Assembly (NCBI GenBank): GCA_037953625.1
Contig: CM075652.1
Location: forward strand, 54,615,501-54,679,500
Length of the DNA: 64,000 nucleotides
DNA from: Crotalaria pallida
Taxonomy: Eukaryota > Streptophyta > Magnoliopsida > Fabales > Fabaceae
Reading direction: 5' to 3'
Numbering within the stretch: position 1 is the stretch's first letter; every line of letters begins with the position of its first letter. The translations under genes and the position numbers were made by a program. Below the pieces are notes generated by a model. That model saw only the letters and a list, made by a program, of their open reading frames with translations, did no database searches and was not told the DNA's origin. Of this stretch, positions 1 to 11,920 are shown in pieces.

Positions 1-44
1 GGGAGGAAGGTTGTATTTTTTTTCCAAGCATATTAACTGTTTTA

Positions 45-390
45 GGGGGAGTAAGGCAAGAATATATATATATATATGTTTCCAACTGTTGTTTTCAACA
101 AGTGGTACAACAAGAACACTTTTTTTTAATTTGCTTGCTCTCTGCGTTCATCCTCGGAATATTCGACCTACTTCTCTTTTGGCAATGTGCTTAATTCTTT
201 GGCTCCTTTTTGATCAGGCCAAAAGGGGGAGAAAGGTGTGTTGTTTTCTTTTGTATGTTACATCATTACAGGGGGAGAAAGGTGTTGTTCAGGGGGAGTG
301 ATATTCGAGCATAGGGTGATCTTCGAGCATTCATTCAAGGAGAACCGCACAAAATCAACAAGCATTTGTCATCATCAAAAAGGGGGAGAT
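45..390 (+). promoter_or_regulatory. Multiple polypurine tracts of Sirevirus
   Basis: gggggag-type motifs occur near 47, 225, 272, 291 and 382, the last (aaaaagggggagat) touching the LTR start at 391. Polypurine tracts prime plus-strand DNA synthesis; repeated copies are a Sirevirus signature. No convincing ORF is present in this stretch. Confidence 0.8.
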
Positions 391-955
391 TGTTGAATCA
401 AAGAGATTTGATGAAGACAAATAAATCATGAGCTCGGTTCTCGGCCAAGGTTTTGACGAAGACAAAGTAATTCAATGAATGCAAGAAGTATCTTGGACAT
501 TGAATCAGCTCGGCATGCTCTGTGGATCTCGGATCTCAGCTCTCAGTTTGCGTCAGCGCATTTTCTTTTGAAGCCAAGCTCTTGCTCGGTTTAATATATC
601 TCAGCACAAGTTGAAGTCTCGCTCGGATCTCATCTTCTAATGAAGACAAATGAATCTCGCTCGGCTCTCGGCAAATGAATCCGATCAAGTGATTGACGAA
701 GGCTAAAGATCGGATTACTGTGTTAATGAAGTTGGAGCAGCTCGACCTAAGCTCAGGAGTGCTCGGATGTGATCAATCCGAGTTCTCTCACTCTCAGTAC
801 ACTATAGTCAGCCGACGTCAAGCTCGGCAACTCTATCGCACAAAGCAGATTCAGTCAGCCGAGAAGAAGCTCGAACATTTATCAAGCTAGGCAACACTAT
901 TGCTCAAAGCAGTCTGAATCATCCACGAAGGATAAATCACTCAAGTCCCTAAGCT

Positions 956-1137
956 TCGTGAAGATGTCAAGTTCGGTGAAGATGTCAAGCTCCGTGAAGA
1001 TGTCAATCTCGGTGACGACGTTAAGCTCGGTGAAGATATCAAGCTCTGTGAAGATGTCAAGCTCGGTGAAGATATCAAGATCCGTGAAGATGTCAAGCTC
1101 GGTGATGATGTCAAGCTCGGTGAAGATGTCAACCTTT
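956..1137 (+). repeat. 18-bp tandem repeat in LTR U3
   Basis: About ten degenerate head-to-tail copies of an 18-bp unit (gaagatgtcaagctcggt). The 18-bp period keeps all frames open and explains the Ser-rich ORFs on both strands. A looser array with ctcaagctcggcatcagatc units follows at about 1140-1330. Confidence 0.85.
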
Positions 1138-1695
1138 GGGAAGTCCTCAAGCTCGGCATCAGATCACCACAGCTCTGAAGTTCTCCAACTCGGCATCAGA
1201 TCAACTCAGCTCTGAAGATCTCAAGCTCGGCATCAGATCAGTTCAATTCAGAAGTATTCAAGCTCGGCAGTCCTCAAGCTCGGCATCAGATCATTTCAAT
1301 TCAAAAGTTCTCAAGCTCGGCTTAAGGAAGTCGCCAGAAAGATTAGCTCGGTCAGCTCAGAGAAGATTAGTCATTCAAGTTCCCAAGCTTGAACTGTCGT
1401 CAAGCTCGACAACTTTGTTCATCATCTTCAACCTCAAGCTGTGATTTTTAATTTATCTCAGAGCGCTTACGTTTGAAATTCAAATTTGAGGTTTGAATCA
1501 TTAAAAAGGACAGACGTATATCAGATTGCAGCTGGCAAATTGGAAGCATCTAGAAGCAATCACTAAAAAGGACATACGTGTAAAATCTGATCGTTGCTGA
1601 GAAATTGGAAATATCTGGGTATATCCGTTGAAAGGACAAGACATGTCCCAAGATATTTTTCCTCTTTCTGTACCTCCTCAGCGCTGCAAATTCTC

Positions 1696-1703
1696 TATAA
1701 ATA
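1696..1703 (+). promoter_or_regulatory. TATA box of Sirevirus LTR
   Basis: tataaata inside ctctataaatagg, at a plausible U3/R border of the LTR. Transcription would start roughly 30 bp downstream. Confidence 0.6.
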
Positions 1704-2660
1704 GGCTGTCTTTTCTTCTTAGTAATCATGAAGAACAGAAACACATACAGTGAAGAAAACTTAGAGAAGAAAAGAAAAACACGCAGAGAACGATAAAGAG
1801 CTAGAGAGAGAAACTGTTGCATCTATGAAAACCAAGCTCTAATCGATTCTTAGAAAATCCTTTCTTAGCCGATACTCATTTGTTCCTTAAACTTTCAGAG
1901 TCACATACACTTGGGTTTTCGGTTTGGAGCCACCATCATCATTCTTCATCTCTATTGTTCTTCAAGTATTGAGGTGTTCTTAAGCAGTGAAAGTCTTGGA
2001 AGGTATCCAAGCTCGTCCAAGAGTTTCTTGGGTGATTTGAAGTCTCGAGAGGTTCTTGAGCAAGCGGCGAAGAGGTTCTTCGGCCAGAAAGTCCTTGAAG
2101 GTTTCAAGGCATCTTGAAGGTTTCAAGATTTGTAAAGTCCAAGGACATTCTTCGACATTTGTATCAAATTAGGTAGAAGCCAAGAGTGTGGTACTCTCTT
2201 GGTGGGTTAATAGATCGCTTGTAATTTCTATCAATTTGATTTTATTGAAAAACTCCTTAAAGGTTTTAAGGGGGACTGGACGTAGCTCACCGTAGTTATG
2301 AGTGAACAAGTATAAAAATCTGTTGTCTCTATTTCTTTACCGCTTTCAGTTTTGTTTTTAGCCGAGCATATTTATAACCGAGCATTTATTCGGCTTTGTT
2401 TAACTTATATTTTGTGCTCGGATAGTGCTAGCAAATTTCCGCTGCAAACCTAATCTTTGAGTAGTGCAACTCGAATAATCGGTGGTCAGTTTAGATAATC
2501 GATTATCAAATACTGCTCGGCCCAAAGTCAGCATTTTTATTTTAAAAACTAGCATTATCCGACCGATCTCATCACATCTCGAAAAATTAGTATTATTGCT
2601 TCAAACTACTATTCACCCCCCCTCTAGTAGATTGTTAGGCCGCTTGCTTGGTTTCTAACA

Positions 2661-4033
2661 GCTCGTGCCCTGTGCACGGTTTAAAGAGTAATATAAGTTA
2701 AATAAAAAATTAAATGTAATGAATAATTGTTGGGAGACATTAAATGTTAATACCTAAGTTGATAAAAAAACTATATTTAATTATTAATGGGATTGATACT
2801 TTTTCTATAGCCAATTAACTAAAGTACCTGAGACATGAAATATTTAAATATTTATCCTAAACCTCCTCCATTTTTTAACACCAAGAACAAAAATGAAAAA
2901 TAAAAACATTTGTTAAAAAAATTTAAAAAATAAAATAAATAATTAGCAAGATGCATTTTTTCTTCAATTTCGAAAAGTTAAACTTATTATTAGATAATGG
3001 AAGAATAAATAAGGCATCTTGCAAAAATCTCATTTTCACCTAAATCCTGACTTGCATTTTGCTCAAAATTGTAAATTACTTATTCATTTTTTTCAAGAGT
3101 TTCTTCATGTCATACACTATTTTTTTAGTTTGATGTTGTCTATTTTTGGCTTCACATTTGCAAAAAAAAAAAGGGATTATACATTATTACAAAAATATTA
3201 AATTAGAATTTCATACTGAAAGTATGATTTAAGAAAATTATGTTATACTTTATCCATTCCATAGAGACAGACAATTTTTTAACTAATTTCTTTGATTTTT
3301 TTGACAATTTTTTTCTGTACATGGTAAGTATAAATTAAAAAAAATTGAAAACAGAGAAAGTAAAGAATAATTGGTACTCTATGCTATGGGAGCATTGAAA
3401 TGCCCATTCTTTTCTACTATCTTAACAAACAACTATAAAAATATCCTTATTACATATTAGCACACTAAAAAAGAAAAATTGTGTAGAATAAAATTAGAGA
3501 AGAAGAAGATAAAAAATATCGCTCTCAAGGATCTCGCTTTTAGAAATCGACTCTCTATGCAATAGCTGAAATCCACCATGACATTTCACCACTGGATCAA
3601 CAAAATAAAATATTAAAAATGAATAAATGCAATAAAAACAAAATGTAAATAAAAAAAATCAGAATATAATTGAAATATGATAAAGCACTTCTCACATTCT
3701 ACCAAAAATAATTGTGCAGCCATTCTATATACACAATTGACTATAAAACTATCAAATTTAGGAAAAGAATAACATAACACATTAAAAAAATATGCAGCAG
3801 GATAAACTATCAAAATTGTAAAAATAATAACATTAAGAAACTTAAAAAATAACATAAATATATTCACAATCCCTCAAATTCTAAAATCGATATTAAGATT
3901 TACAAAAAAAAAATATAGCTGTGACTTTATGGACATTAGTGCCTTGATTATAAGTAGCCATGTACGACCAATTTGACACACAAAATAATGGAGAGAACAT
4001 AAAGAAAAATATGTTCCATTTTCACAATATGTA

Positions 4034-4084
<51 letters not shown>

Positions 4085-4152
4085 GAAATGTGGAAAAATA
4101 ATAATACATATAACCTCTTCATCAAGCACATTTAATTGTAAGTTGATTCCTA
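2661..4152. repeat. AT-rich dispersed repeat, Helitron-like end
   Basis: No gene seen. Read on the minus strand, the first 19 bases form a CCGTGCA...GCACG hairpin like the Helitron 3' hairpin at 62938-62970. The last few terminal bases would have been split off by the Sirevirus inserted at 2660/2661. Positions about 2941-3270 match 63700-63980 (shared blocks include gcattttgct and catgtcatacactattttt). The Helitron assignment is tentative; the duplicated AT-rich repeat is directly visible. Confidence 0.5.
4036..4083. repeat. (TAA)n microsatellite
   Basis: About 15 uninterrupted taa units. The isoleucine run in a minus-strand ORF here is this microsatellite. Confidence 0.95.
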
Positions 4153-5708
4153 TGTTGGAAACCAACAAGCGGCCTAACAATCTACTAGAAGGGGGGTGAA
4201 TAGTAGTTGGAAGTAATAGTATTAATTTTTTGAATATAATTGTAATAGTTGAATTAATGCTGGCTGATTATTTTTAAAAGAGTCGGTTTTGTGCCGAGCA
4301 GTATGAGATAATCGGTTATCTATACCGATAATCGATTATCCGAGTTGCAATACACAAAAACCAAATTTGCAGCTGTTTCACAACTAGCACGATTCGAGAA
4401 ATTTAAGGTTCAACAGAGACGACTAAATAAACAGATAATGCAGAAAACAGAAAATAAATGACGCACAGAAATTTTATACTGGTTCACTCTCACCCTTGAG
4501 AGCTACGTCCAGTCCCCCCTAAACCTTAGGGAGCTTTTTACTCATAATCAATTCAATCGGTTACAAAGGAATTACAGTGAACCTCACTCGCTAATTCCTA
4601 AACCTTTCAAGAGTGTACCAAACTCTTGAAATCTACCCCAATTGATATTGATGGCTGAAGAACCTCTTCAGCACTTCCACATACGGAGCTCCTTGAAACC
4701 TTCAATAGTTCCTCCTCTCTTCAATGAATAGTAAGAAACGTGAATATGGTTCCGACCAGAAACTCAATTGAATATTAATCAGAAAATGTGAAAACCAATT
4801 GAGTATTTGGTTGGGAAATAAATTTGACAGAGATGATTGAAATTTCTGTTTCGCGTGTATTGTAATCCTATCTGCTTGTCTGTCTTCTTGAGTTGGAGAA
4901 GACACTCCCTTTATAATCTCCAAAATCCCCAAAGATCAGAGATGAAATGGAGTCACCAAATTAGGAAAGATTTTGGGAGTAATTGCCTTTCCAACAGTCA
5001 CTTTTGAATCAGATTTGATTTCAATCAATACCATCTAACTGTTGTTTGTTGACAAAGCTGAACAACTGTTGGTGAACTCGGCATCTGTCAAAGCGCCTTG
5101 CCGAGCTAGGGGACTTGTATAGCTGACCTGAACAAAGTCTGACCGAGCTGATGTTACGCCGATCATTTTGCACTAAGATGATGAGCACGGATCAATCCGA
5201 TCTTATGCCGACCAGATAGCACTGAGATTATGAACACAGATTGATCCGATCTTCTGCAGACCAGATGGCACTGAGATTCATAGCACACCGAGCACCGAGC
5301 TAGGTGCCGAGAACCGAGCTCGTCAAAGAAATAGACTTCATATGCACAATGAGCTGATTCATTTGTCTTCATCGATTGGCGAGATTCGAGCTAGGTGCCG
5401 AGAACCGAGCTCGTCAAAGTAATTGACTTCATCTGCACAACCGAGCTCGATTGCCGAGGACCGAGCTTGACTTCATCAACACAGCGAGCTGATTTATTTG
5501 TCTTCATCAATGGCCGAGGACCGAGCTCGACTTCCTCAACACAGCAAGCTGATTTATTCGTCTTCATCAATGGCCGAGGACTGAGCTCGACTTCATCAAC
5601 ACAGCGAGCTGATTCATTTGTCTTCATCCATGGCCGAGGACCGAGCTTGACTTCATCATCACAGCGAGCTGATTCATATGTCTTCATCGAAACCTTTTTG
5701 ATTCTACA
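4153..5708 (-). repeat. Sirevirus solo LTR
   Basis: Starts tgttggaaaccaacaagcgg (the reverse complement of a Sirevirus LTR end) and ends tgattctaca, matching the reverse complement of the LTR start at 391. Flanks are tccta (4148-4152) and ttcta (5709-5713), a target-site duplication with one mismatch. No internal region or second LTR is present, so this is a solo LTR left by LTR-LTR recombination. A probable TATA (ttataaag read on the minus strand) lies near 4910. It holds a gataatcgattatc palindrome cluster at about 4310-4342 and a 60-bp tandem array at its U3 end. Confidence 0.85.
5455..5694 (-). repeat. 60-bp tandem repeat in solo LTR
   Basis: Four near-identical 60-bp units (gccgaggaccgagct ... 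cttcatc), with degenerate partial copies back to about 5290. The period of 20 codons keeps long ORFs open on both strands; these are not genes. Confidence 0.9.
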
Positions 5709-6589
5709 TTCTATTATGTATAATTGATTAAAATTGTAGATTTTTTTTTAAATTCAAATATCATATTTATCCGAAAGACAATCAAATTGTTGTTGTTGTT
5801 GTTTTTTTATTTTTAAATTCAAAATATCCTATCAAATTTCGAATTAAATAAATGACTTCTGTTGTGAAAACAAATCCTTTAGTTACAGGAAACATTGAAT
5901 TAACAAACCAATTTTAAAAATAAAAAACTAATTTCAGATTTTTCTCAGAATTGAAATTTGAAATGAATATTAATATGAAACAAAGATATTTAATGGATTT
6001 CTTCTTTATCACAAAAAATTGTTTTTGTTTCGCTTAAAAAAAATTGAACTAATCAACATCCATATCCATATAATTTGCAGTTGTCTAATCAATTATGATT
6101 CATTATCCAACAATTTATTCTTTTTTCTAATTATTAATTTTAAAAAAATATTTATGAAATTATGAGGAAATGTGACCTTAGCAAGTATTATCTTGAAGGT
6201 TTCCTTTTTTATAATATATAATTGATATCTTTTACCATTTTCAAACTTGAAATTCTAATGTTGAACTTCATTTTCTATTTCGTTTGATTTATTTGTTTAC
6301 ATATCTTCTTTAATTATTTGGTAGTTTTAAACATTTATTTTCTTCTTAAAAACATTTACTTTAAACTTTTTTGTTTTGAACATTTAATAATTATCCATCA
6401 ATTTATTGATGAAAAAAGCGGTTTCATCAATTTGTTGAAATTGTAGATTTTTTTTAATTTAAAATATCTTATCTATCCAAAACTGAATCAAATTGATTTT
6501 TTTTTTAAATTTCAAAATATCCTATTTATCCAAAACGGAATAAAAGGAGCTGTTGTGTTTTTTAATTTTTAAGTTCAAAATATCATATC
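5709..6589. repeat. AT-rich dispersed repeat, continued
   Basis: No gene seen. Positions about 5851-6440 match 63345-63600 (gacttctgttgt...aaacaaatcc, gaaacattgaattaac, ttatccatcaattt). Internal sub-repeats of the type attgtagattttttttaa...tatccaaaa recur at about 5735, 6437 and 6500, and again beyond the solo LTR at 8801. Confidence 0.75.
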
Positions 6590-7184
6590 TGTAACACCCT
6601 ATCTTAATTACGACTCTAATTACCCCGATTAGATTAGTGACTTGAAGCTTTCTCTTTAAAACTCTTAGTTAATTATACAACTTATAAAAACCTCCGTAAA
6701 ATCGGACGGAGTTTAATTTGTTTATTTGACTTTCCCAAAATTAAGCATTTCTTGAAAACCTGTTTTAACAACATTTATATAAACCAGAAAGCCAGCAAGG
6801 CATAGTGCATCGGTGCATGTGTACATTCATATTAGTTCAGAAAATATTTAAAAGCTTTGGATTAGTTTGGTTCCCAAAAGATAACCCCTTTCCCAAAATA
6901 CTTAGAAAATACATTCTAAAAAGACATAGAGAATAACTAAGTTACTTATAATTAGCTATTAACTTAAGTTTTATCCTACTCGTACATTTTCTTAGCTACA
7001 TTTCAGTTTTATATCCTGGCCTCATTATTCTTTATGTTTTATATAGTTCTTTCTATTCGTTTTCGACCTTTCTTATTCTTCTATCCTCTTGTGGCGGGTC
7101 TTATTACTCCTAATCTTTGCACACCCTAAGGGTGGGTCCTATCATTATTTTTCTACGCACGCCATACAGACGGGTCCTATTTAC

Positions 7185-7422
7185 AAGTAGTGCACACTCC
7201 TTATTGGAGGGTCATTTATATATATTTTCTCGCTCCATTATGGAGGGTCATTATTCACGCTCCTTTATGGAGGGTCATTATACTCGCTCCTTCATGGAAG
7301 GCCATTATTTATATATCTCGCTCCTTTCGGAGGGTCATTATCTCGCTCCATTATGAAGGGTCATTATTTATATAGCTCGCTCCTTTCGGAGGGTCATTAT
7401 ACACGCTCCGTTATGGAGGGTC

Positions 7423-7430
<8 letters not shown>
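7185..7430. repeat. Short tandem array in solo LTR
   Basis: Around nine degenerate copies of a unit of about 25-35 bp built on ctcgctcctttatggagggt plus cattat. It opens spurious ORFs in two frames. Confidence 0.85.
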
Positions 7431-7472
<42 letters not shown>

Positions 7473-7478
7473 CACATA
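7424..7478. repeat. (TA)n / (CA)n microsatellite
   Basis: A run of about 18 ta units followed by acacacacacac. Confidence 0.95.
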
Positions 7479-8800
7479 CATAACCTATTCCTACACATTT
7501 TAATTCATATAATCACACACCCAATTAGATGGGTCCTTCTCACATTATTAATATAATTCCTTTTTCCTCTAATCATTATTCATTCATTAGCACTCTTAAT
7601 TAATTTATTCACTACTTACTTTTCACTCCAATCTCATTATATGTATGTCCTAAGGGCGTTCCTAACACATTCATTACAATCATTAAGCTATATCATAGCA
7701 AGTCTATATCTAATGTTTTACTATTCCCTGTCTACCTCTCAAGCATCCCTATGGAATACCCTATCCTTAGTCCCCACTATATACCATCTAGAATATACCC
7801 TCTAAATAAAGGTAAGACCCCCTCCTTACCTCAAATTGAAGGGAGAAAGCAACCCAACCCTAGCTTTCCTTAGCCTTGGAGCTTGAAGAATCCGATGGAG
7901 ATAGAGAGAGAGAGATTCGAACTTATGAGGGAGTGATGGGGTGATTTTTGAACTTATTTTGTTTCCTAGGATTTGATGGGGATGATGAGAATGAGGTTCA
8001 TGATGGTTATGATGCCTGTTTCCTAGGATTTATGGTGGTGATGATGATGCTTACTCTTGGGAGGGAAATGATGGAGATGATGACTAAAGGAGATGATGAG
8101 TTGTTGTTGATTTTAGGACTTGGTTGATGAAAATGATGATGTTATTTTCTTCATGGAAAATGAAAGAGATGATGAGAGAATATGAGGATATGTGTTGTGG
8201 TGTGTTGTTGATGCCTTATTTTCGGTTTTTCTTGCCTGGAGAGAAAGGATGTGTGGTGCAAAATAATGGCTTGCTTAAGAAGCCAAAAATGAGCGGTTGA
8301 GAATCAACCATTCTGATGCGCGCGCTCGTGGTGCGTTTGGTGTTCTGGTTTCTGGCGCGCCAATCTGTTGTGCCTGGTGGGGGTCTGGTGTGCCATCCGC
8401 GCTTGGGCGCGCCTTGGCGGTTTGGGCTCCATTTTACACACCTCACTGTTTGGCAACTACAAGCCAACGCGCTTCAGCAAGGCAGTCTCGCGCTTAGGCG
8501 CTTGCACCTGATTGATTTTTTTTCTAATTTTCCTGCCTTCAAAACACTAAAACTTTTTCGTTACCCGTCAGATCTTTCTTAAATTTTAAAGCAACCTTCT
8601 CCACACCCTAATATTCTCATCCAAAGGTGGAATTTATTTTTAGAGTTGTTCATATTTTATTTCTAATTTCCTGACGTCTTATATGCTTAAATTCTAAACT
8701 ACTCCTTTAATCCACTAGCTTTAACTTAGTATTACCATTCTCTTCACCCTCAGCTTACTACCACATTACTTATACTTGGAATTAAATTAGGGATGTTACA

Positions 8801-9108
8801 ATATCTATCCAAAATGGAATTAAATTGTTGGTAGAATCTAACATATCAAGTAAACTTACCCATTACTTGTTTTTTTTTCCAAAACCGCTGAGTCTAACTT
8901 TTTTTTTAATTTGGATTTTTTTAAAACAAAAATCTGGGAAACTATATGCTAAATTTTTATTTATTTTTAAAAAAAAAATTCAAAATTTTTTTTCTTTACC
9001 GGAATGAAATCTGTATTCAAATTTGTATTCTTACGTTTTATCAATTTTGTAACAAATAGAAATTTGAAATTTTTTGGATTTTTGTTCAAATCCAAAAAAT
9101 AATAACCT
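8801..9108. repeat. AT-rich dispersed repeat, continued
   Basis: Resumes the tatccaaaatggaatt-type sequence interrupted at 6589. T- and A-rich, no gene seen. It ends at the Tekay element insertion point (aacct, 9104-9108). Confidence 0.7.
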
Positions 9109-11735
9109 TGTAAGGCCCAACATTTTGAAATAAATAAAGTAAATAATAAAATAAACTATTTTTATCGAATAAAATATTAATTTTTCTGAAATTTAGTCAA
9201 AATACTCGAGTATTGGAAGAAAGACTCGAGTATAGTAACTAGCTGTTAGAAAATTTGAAATTTAGTCAGAATACTCGAGTATTTCTAGTGATACTCGAGT
9301 ATTTCGAGCAGTTCTGCAAAAAAATAAAAGTCGGTTTCAAACCAAATTGGAACCAACAGCCCGTTTCATCTGGTTACAAGCACAGAACTGAACCTTACTT
9401 CATAGGAGGGTAACCTTAAGTTATAAAAGAATGATTTGGGGAGCTGGAAACTCATCCAAATCTCCCAAAAGCCAAATTCCATTCTCAGCCATTCTCAGTT
9501 TTCTGGTGCTCTCTTTGAGCCTTCGATTCTCCCTCCCCACTCACCCAAATTCTGTAAAACCAAAACACTTTTCGAGTTCTAATTCCAATCTTGAATTAGA
9601 ACCAAGAAACACTCGAATTGACCTCCTGTAGATCAAGTTACAAGCCTTCAAAGTTAGGTGTTCTAAAGCTGAAAAACAGAGTACAAAACAACATCATCTA
9701 CCTCTCTTTCTTGAATTGGTTTGGTAAATTAATGAACCCTTTTGATTCCAAATTCATTTTTGATTAAAGTTAGCATTCCCTAGTTGCTTGAGCTAACTTA
9801 TTTCGTTCTTTTTCATGCCTTATTCATGGTGAATTTAATGGCCAAAATCAGCTAGTGCAACTTGTGGCACAAGTGCAGAAACTCAAATCTTGACCCAGAC
9901 CCTTTTCTCCTCAACCAATCATCCCTTTAGCTTCTCTAAGGTATGGGAGAAGTTACCTAATTGCTAGAATGATAATCAATAAGCTAAATTCATAGGAACC
10001 ATATGAGGTTCATGGGCAACTTAAGTTTGAAATGGGAATCTGATTTGGAGGCCAGAAACCCATGGTTTTTGTATTCAAACAACTTTAATTGGACCTAAGG
10101 AAGCTCACTGGATCAATTTTCGAACTTAAAATCAAGTAGAAATAAAGTCATATGTTGAAATGGATATATGTTATGTTTTATGCAATTCTGTGATTTGATT
10201 ATGTTTCCTGTTAATTTGATGTTAATTGATATGTGCAACATGTTTATTACTTGTGAAATAACTTCTGTTTAGTGCAGAATTGAAGTAAAGGTGTAAGAAT
10301 CACGAATTGGTGCATATTATGCAAAAAAACTGGTGCTGATGCAAAAAAACTGGTGCTGATGCAGCAAAAAGACTCGAGTATTTAGAGAAAGACCCGAGTA
10401 TTCTGGAAAATGATGAACAACTCGAGTATTTCTTCAAGTACTCGAGTATTTTGGCATGAACTACTCAAGTAGTTCATGAACTACTCGAGTATTTTGAGAA
10501 AATTTCACCAATCTTTTATTCTTTTAAAGTTTCAGAAATTAACTCGTCTAAACTCCTAAATTACTAAAGTTTAAACATCACTTTGCTTAATATCTAATAC
10601 CGTTGGTTGATAGCTATCCTGGAGGTGTCCTACTGGAATTTTATTTAGTGATTGATTATTTCCCTACAGGAGTCCCAACGGAAGTGCGTACACTCATTCG
10701 GTTGATATTATCCCTAGATGTCCCATTGAAAGCTTTACTCACTTGGTTGATATTTTCTATGGGAGTCCCAATGGGGTCGTTGCAATAAAAATCCACCTAT
10801 AGGAGGCTATGCCCCGATGGATTACTGAATAAATGATTATACGCTATTTCTAAAACCATCACAGAGTGGCTAGGCCGCTGATGGACTTTTCCTGAAACCG
10901 TTAAATGGAAATGATTAAACCAATCACAAAGTGGCTATGCCGCTGATGGCCTTTTTTGAAAGCATCAGCACCAGCTAAAAGAAAGATTAAAGGAAGCGAA
11001 ATGAAAGAATGAAATGTGAAGCATGGACTATGTCCTAAATGGAAATGAGATGAACGATGATGATGAATTAAAAGATAAGGATTGGTAATAGATTTTGTTT
11101 GCATTCATGCATTTGTTTTGCTCCAGCTTGATGAGGTGTTAATACTAGTTACGCTGGGCGGAGGAAGCCTGTAAGTCACGAAAGGTCGAGCGGAGGAAGC
11201 TCAAGAGGACCCTTTTTCCTCCAAGATGTGATGCCCGGGGAAAGGATTCTAGATAGACATACATCATGCCATTAAAGACAATACTAATGCTAAAATTAAA
11301 AAGGGATTGACATATGTTTATGCATATGTGAAACTGCTATTACTTGTGTTTGTTGTTTTTAGCCACTATTGTTATCATTTGCTTTGACGTGATTAGCTAT
11401 GACTTACTCCCTGGTTGCCCTTGTAGGTAATGGAGGTCCTGTCTTCCAAGGGGGAGAATGAGTGATGGCAAGGGATGCGAAATTCCCTTCCCAAAGATGG
11501 AGTTTGAAGAACCATGCTCCGGGTTACTAGTAGTATATTAAGTAGCTCGGAGTCTGTTTTGTTACTTTATAGTTTGAACTATTGAGTCCTAAAGTTGTAA
11601 AACTGTTATGTTATATTATTATGTATGAGTTTGCTTCCGCTTTTGAAATGATCAAGTTATAAACTTATTTTGGCGAAAATTTTTCCTCTATCTTTAATTA
11701 TAAGTAATTAAGGGTTAATTAGTTGGGTCGTTACA
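9109..11735 (+). repeat. Tekay element 5' LTR
   Basis: Begins TGTAAGGCCC, ends GGGTCGTTACA, directly before the primer-binding site. TATA box at 9422-9428. Two clusters of the palindrome actcgagt lie at about 9200-9305 and 10370-10500. Short ORFs (9431-9631, 10603-10788) recur in the 3' LTR copy and have no recognisable domain. Confidence 0.93.
9422..9428 (+). promoter_or_regulatory. TATA box of Tekay 5' LTR
   Basis: tataaaa in the context aagttataaaagaatg. The 3' LTR carries the equivalent tataaaag at 21887-21894. Confidence 0.6.
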
Positions 11736-11739
11736 CTAG

Positions 11740-11751
11740 TGGTATCAAAGC
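11740..11751 (+). promoter_or_regulatory. Primer-binding site, initiator Met tRNA type
   Basis: tggtatcaaagc, four bases after the 5' LTR end, differs by one base from the usual TGGTATCAGAGC complementary to initiator Met tRNA. It would prime minus-strand DNA synthesis. Confidence 0.85.
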
Positions 11752-11920
11752 AATGGTTCAAACTCTCGGCCTATGAAATATGGCCACACATGCTATAAGC
11801 TATGATAACTCTGGATTGAGTTATGGGTAGATTATGATTAAGTCAGTAGGATGTAATATATGAATATATTGTTTTGTTTTAAATATAACTGTTATCTTTG
11901 GTAAATAGTCCAACGTAGAA

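Larger units (their letters stand above)
1..2660 (+). mobile_element. Sirevirus (Ty1/copia), 3' part only
   Basis: The 3' end of a Sirevirus-type copia retrotransposon whose body lies left of the window. Seen: several copies of a gggggag polypurine motif in 1-390, the last directly abutting an LTR that begins TGTTGAATC and ends TTTCTAACA. The LTR end carries the ctattcaccccccctctagta block also found in the other Sirevirus LTRs of this window (4153-5708, 52658-54233, 60467-62032). Multiple polypurine tracts before the 3' LTR are a known Sirevirus trait. The right target-site duplication would be gctcg (2661-2665), but its partner is outside the window. No coding sequence of the element is present here. 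Confidence 0.85.
391..2660 (+). repeat. Sirevirus 3' LTR (2.27 kb)
   Basis: Begins TG right after the polypurine tract and ends CA at 2660. It is longer than the other Sirevirus LTRs here (about 1.56-1.66 kb), mainly because the U3 part (420-1400) is built of reiterated agctcgg motifs and tandem repeats. A TATA box lies at 1696-1703. A palindromic gataatcgattatc-type motif lies near 2495-2510. Short ORFs inside it are repeat artefacts. Confidence 0.85.
6590..8800. repeat. Gypsy-type solo LTR
   Basis: Starts TGTAACACCCT and ends GGGATGTTACA, with a perfect 5-bp target-site duplication atatc (6585-6589 and 8801-8805). No primer-binding site, coding region or second LTR, so a solo LTR. The ends resemble Ty3/gypsy LTRs. 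Orientation is uncertain: the minus strand reads better, with a 5'-UTR-like stretch at about 7900-7830 ending in a gaggtaag donor-like site. It contains a tandem array (7185-7430), a TA/CA microsatellite and a CG-rich patch (about 8317-8505). Confidence 0.85.

Noticed and set aside
956..1137. CRISPR-like direct repeats
   Set aside because: Contiguous units without unique spacers, in a plant LTR; the same holds for the 42-bp and 25-bp arrays.
958..1444. Ser-rich ORFs on both strands
   Set aside because: Produced by an 18-bp tandem repeat in an LTR; no start context or domain.
3874..4131. Membrane-like poly-Ile ORF
   Set aside because: The Ile run is a TAA microsatellite read on the minus strand.
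5391..5727. 98-110 residue repeat proteins on both strands
   Set aside because: Frames kept open by a 60-bp tandem repeat in a solo LTR.
8216..8582. Overlapping 66-88 residue ORFs on both strands
   Set aside because: They lie in the CG-rich patch of a solo LTR, with no domain.
9431..9631. 66-aa secreted-looking ORF in the Tekay LTR, repeated at 21896-22096
   Set aside because: Two LTR copies differ by substitutions without clear constraint; position right after the TATA box makes it leader RNA. Not excluded as a small uORF.
11740..11751. Fragment of a tRNA gene
   Set aside because: It is the retrotransposon primer-binding site next to an LTR; no tRNA fold around it.
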